Of a stretch of DNA of 16,440 bases, positions 15,543 through 16,440 are shown in pieces. The position numbers and the translations under genes are program-made. This stretch comes from Flavobacteriales bacterium (lineage in GTDB: Bacteria > Bacteroidota > Bacteroidia > NS11-12g > UBA955): the NCBI GenBank assembly GCA_947472115.1, contig CANIZU010000021.1, positions 1 through 16,440 of the forward strand. Reading direction: 5' to 3'. Numbering within the stretch: position 1 is the stretch's first letter; every line of letters starts with the position of its first letter. Below the pieces are notes generated by a model. That model was not told where the DNA came from, did not search any database, and saw nothing but the letters and a program-made list of their open reading frames with translations.

Positions 15543-15550
15543 CGAAAATA
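15543..15550 (-). promoter_or_regulatory. -7-like element 7 nt before the thioesterase start codon
   Basis: Read on the minus strand, TATTTTCG (15550 to 15543) matches TAnnTTTG at 7 of 8 positions and is followed by TACCACA and the ATG. Transcription would start 2-3 nt before the ATG. It abuts the T-tract of the preceding terminator, and no TTG lies at the -33 distance. The box with its flank, TTTCGTACCA, is identical to that before the oxygenase gene. Confidence 0.35.
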
Positions 15551-15580
15551 AAAAAGGGGAAGTTGCCTTCCCCTTTTTTT
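15550..15580 (-). terminator. Intrinsic terminator of rplU-rpmA
   Basis: AAAAAAGGGGAAG (15550-15562) and CTTCCCCTTTTTT (15567-15579) form a perfect 13-bp stem with a 4-nt loop. Read on the minus strand, a GC-rich hairpin is followed by six U and AUUUU, a classic rho-independent terminator. It starts 22 nt after the rpmA stop codon. The symmetry means it could work in both directions. Confidence 0.92.
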
Positions 15581-15601
15581 GATATTTATTTTTTAAATAA
15601 T

Positions 15602-15859
15602 TTAAGCTTGACCTTGAACAGAAACGAAGCTTCTGCCTTCTCTGCTCTTGCGGAACACTACGATTCCATCAGACAATGCGAACAAAGTGTGATCTTTTCC
15701 GATCCCTACATTCACATCTGGGTGGTGTTTAGTACCACGCTGACGAACAATAATATTACCAGCTCTCACAACCTGACCACCATAGATTTTTACACCCAAG
15801 CGCTTACTGTGTGATTCTCTTCCGTTTTTCGTGCTACCCGCACCTTTTTTGTGTGCCAT
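15602..15859 (-). CDS. rpmA: Large ribosomal subunit protein bL27
   Basis: This is an 85-residue basic ribosomal protein of the 50S subunit whose N-terminal tail reaches towards the peptidyl transferase centre. The sequence is standard: MAHKKGAGSTKNGRES, then RLGVKIYGGQVVRAGNIIVRQRGTKHHPDVNVG is seen as two adjoining conserved blocks (RLGVKIYGGQ and IIVRQRGTKHHPDVNVG), followed by GKDHTLFALSDG. The N-terminus begins MAHKKG directly, with no cleavable extension of the type found in Firmicutes. It starts 14 nt after rplU, so the two form an operon. A strong intrinsic terminator follows. Confidence 0.98.
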   Translation of the reverse strand: MAHKKGAGSTKNGRESHSKRLGVKIYGGQVVRAGNIIVRQRGTKHHPDVNVGIGKDHTLFALSDGIVVFRKSREGRSFVSVQGQA

Positions 15860-15873
15860 GACGTTCTTCTATA

Positions 15874-16182
15874 TTAGGCTTTAATGCTTTCGATTTTTAA
15901 CAATGTCAAATAGTGACGAAATCCGTTCATTTTTTGGTATCCTTTTCTACGTTTCTTCTTGAATACCAATACTTTGTCACCTTTTCCGTGCTCTTTAACT
16001 GTGGCAGTAACAGTAGCTCCATCAACTGTGGGGGCACCCACCTTGATTTTATCGCCACCGACCATTAATACTCTATCAAACTCAATAGTTGAGCCTGCTT
16101 CTGCTTGTAGACGATTGACAACAAGATGCTTGTTCTCTTCTACCCTGTATTGCCTTCCGGCTATTTCAACAATGGCGTACAT
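15874..16182 (-). CDS. rplU: Large ribosomal subunit protein bL21
   Basis: This is a 102-residue 50S protein that binds 23S rRNA. It begins MYAIVEIAGRQYRVEE, continues with the GSTIEFDRVLMVGGD strand, and ends with KVLVFKKKRRKGYQK and NGFRHYLTLLKIESI, all typical of bL21. The ATG at 16182 is chosen. An in-frame ATG at 16203 would add seven residues not found in the family, and it lies inside the predicted -7 box, upstream of the expected transcript start. It is the first gene of the rplU-rpmA operon, with rpmA 14 nt downstream. Confidence 0.97.
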   Translation of the reverse strand: MYAIVEIAGRQYRVEENKHLVVNRLQAEAGSTIEFDRVLMVGGDKIKVGAPTVDGATVTATVKEHGKGDKVLVFKKKRRKGYQKMNGFRHYLTLLKIESIKA

Positions 16183-16200
16183 AATCTGTGAATTGGGCTG

Positions 16201-16231
16201 CAAAGATAAGTAAAACCAACAAATACTTCAA
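16201..16231 (-). promoter_or_regulatory. Predicted promoter of rplU-rpmA
   Basis: On the minus strand TATCTTTG (16208 to 16201) matches TAnnTTTG exactly, and TTG (16231 to 16229) lies 20 nt upstream, the expected -33 spacing. Transcription near 16196 would give a leader of about 14 nt before the rplU ATG. This is the best promoter match in the window. Confidence 0.7.
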
Positions 16232-16357
16232 CTATTTCAATAAATTTTCTTAATTACTTTCATTAAAACCAACTCATGTTCAAATCCGTTATATTTTTTA
16301 GACACCCTCAAAAACGGTGTGTATCCTAACAAAGCTTTGATTGAATTTTGTAATTAC

Positions 16358-16440
16358 ATGAAAAGTGTCATTCTAATTGGACTTACAACGCTTGCAAGTG
16401 CGTCTATTATTGCCCAACCAGGAAATCGAGGGATCGACAA
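16358..16440 (+). CDS. Start of a secreted protein gene, cut by the window edge
   Basis: Only 27 codons are visible. They read MKSVILIGLTTLASASIIAQ followed by PGNRGID: a short basic start, a hydrophobic core and a likely signal peptidase I site before Gln20. The product is therefore probably exported to the periplasm, outer membrane or outside. Its function cannot be told. The gene diverges from rplU across about 175 nt. The box GAATTTTG (16343-16350), 7 nt before the ATG, matches the -7 consensus at 7 of 8 positions, but no good -33 element was found. An ACACC/GGTGT inverted repeat (16302-16320) is also in the spacer. Confidence 0.6.
   Translation, partial: MKSVILIGLTTLASASIIAQPGNRGID

Noticed and set aside
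15512..15814. 100-codon plus-strand open frame across the rplU-rpmA terminator and rpmA
   Set aside because: It reads through the terminator hairpin and antisense to rpmA, so it is a shadow frame.
16183..16203. Upstream ATG start for rplU
   Set aside because: The seven extra residues are not part of bL21, and the ATG overlaps the exact TATCTTTG -7 box, so it would not be transcribed.
1..16440. CRISPR arrays, tRNA or rRNA genes, insertion sequences, integrase or phage genes
   Set aside because: No direct-repeat arrays, cloverleaf-like segments, transposase motifs or flanking terminal repeats were seen on either strand.

Overview
The window looks like ordinary chromosome from a member of the Bacteroidota. 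Four things support this. The 1285-residue secreted protein ends in a gliding-motility-associated (type B) C-terminal domain of the type IX secretion system. Several genes are preceded by the TAnnTTTG -7 element typical of this phylum. Shine-Dalgarno sequences are almost absent. The proteins also resemble Bacteroidota versions of their families. I do not assign a genus. No phage, insertion sequence, CRISPR, tRNA or rRNA is visible.

Layout from left to right. A minus-strand SNF2-family ATPase (18-3008) diverges from a plus-strand pair: a free methionine-(R)-sulfoxide reductase (3100-3609) and an MFS transporter (3611-4954), 1 nt apart. Next is a plus-strand pair, also 1 nt apart: RNase R (5019-7127, TTG start) and a short-chain polyprenyl diphosphate synthase (7129-8082). 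A very large minus-strand T9SS cargo protein with an SBBP-type beta-propeller (8086-11943) converges on this pair, with 3 nt between the stop codons. It diverges from fmt (12073-12990). After a 156-nt spacer with a strong palindrome come an ECF sigma factor (13147-13728) and a small protein that looks like an anti-sigma factor (13773-14009). An isopenicillin N synthase-like Fe(II)/2-oxoglutarate oxygenase (14044-14982) converges on a minus-strand hotdog acyl-CoA thioesterase (15017-15535). Upstream of the thioesterase lies the minus-strand ribosomal operon rplU-rpmA (15602-16182), closed by a strong intrinsic terminator. The last 83 bases begin a plus-strand secreted protein cut by the window edge.

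Most genes are housekeeping: methionine-oxide repair, RNA turnover, isoprenoid chain elongation, initiator-tRNA formylation and ribosomal proteins. The regulatory content is more interesting. The ECF sigma/anti-sigma-like pair has a dyad upstream and the only good Shine-Dalgarno site in the window. The oxygenase start codon lies inside a 10-bp inverted repeat. Three genes (fmt, the oxygenase and the thioesterase) have a -7 box only 4-7 nt before the start codon, which suggests leaderless or nearly leaderless mRNAs. I found no clear new multi-gene system.
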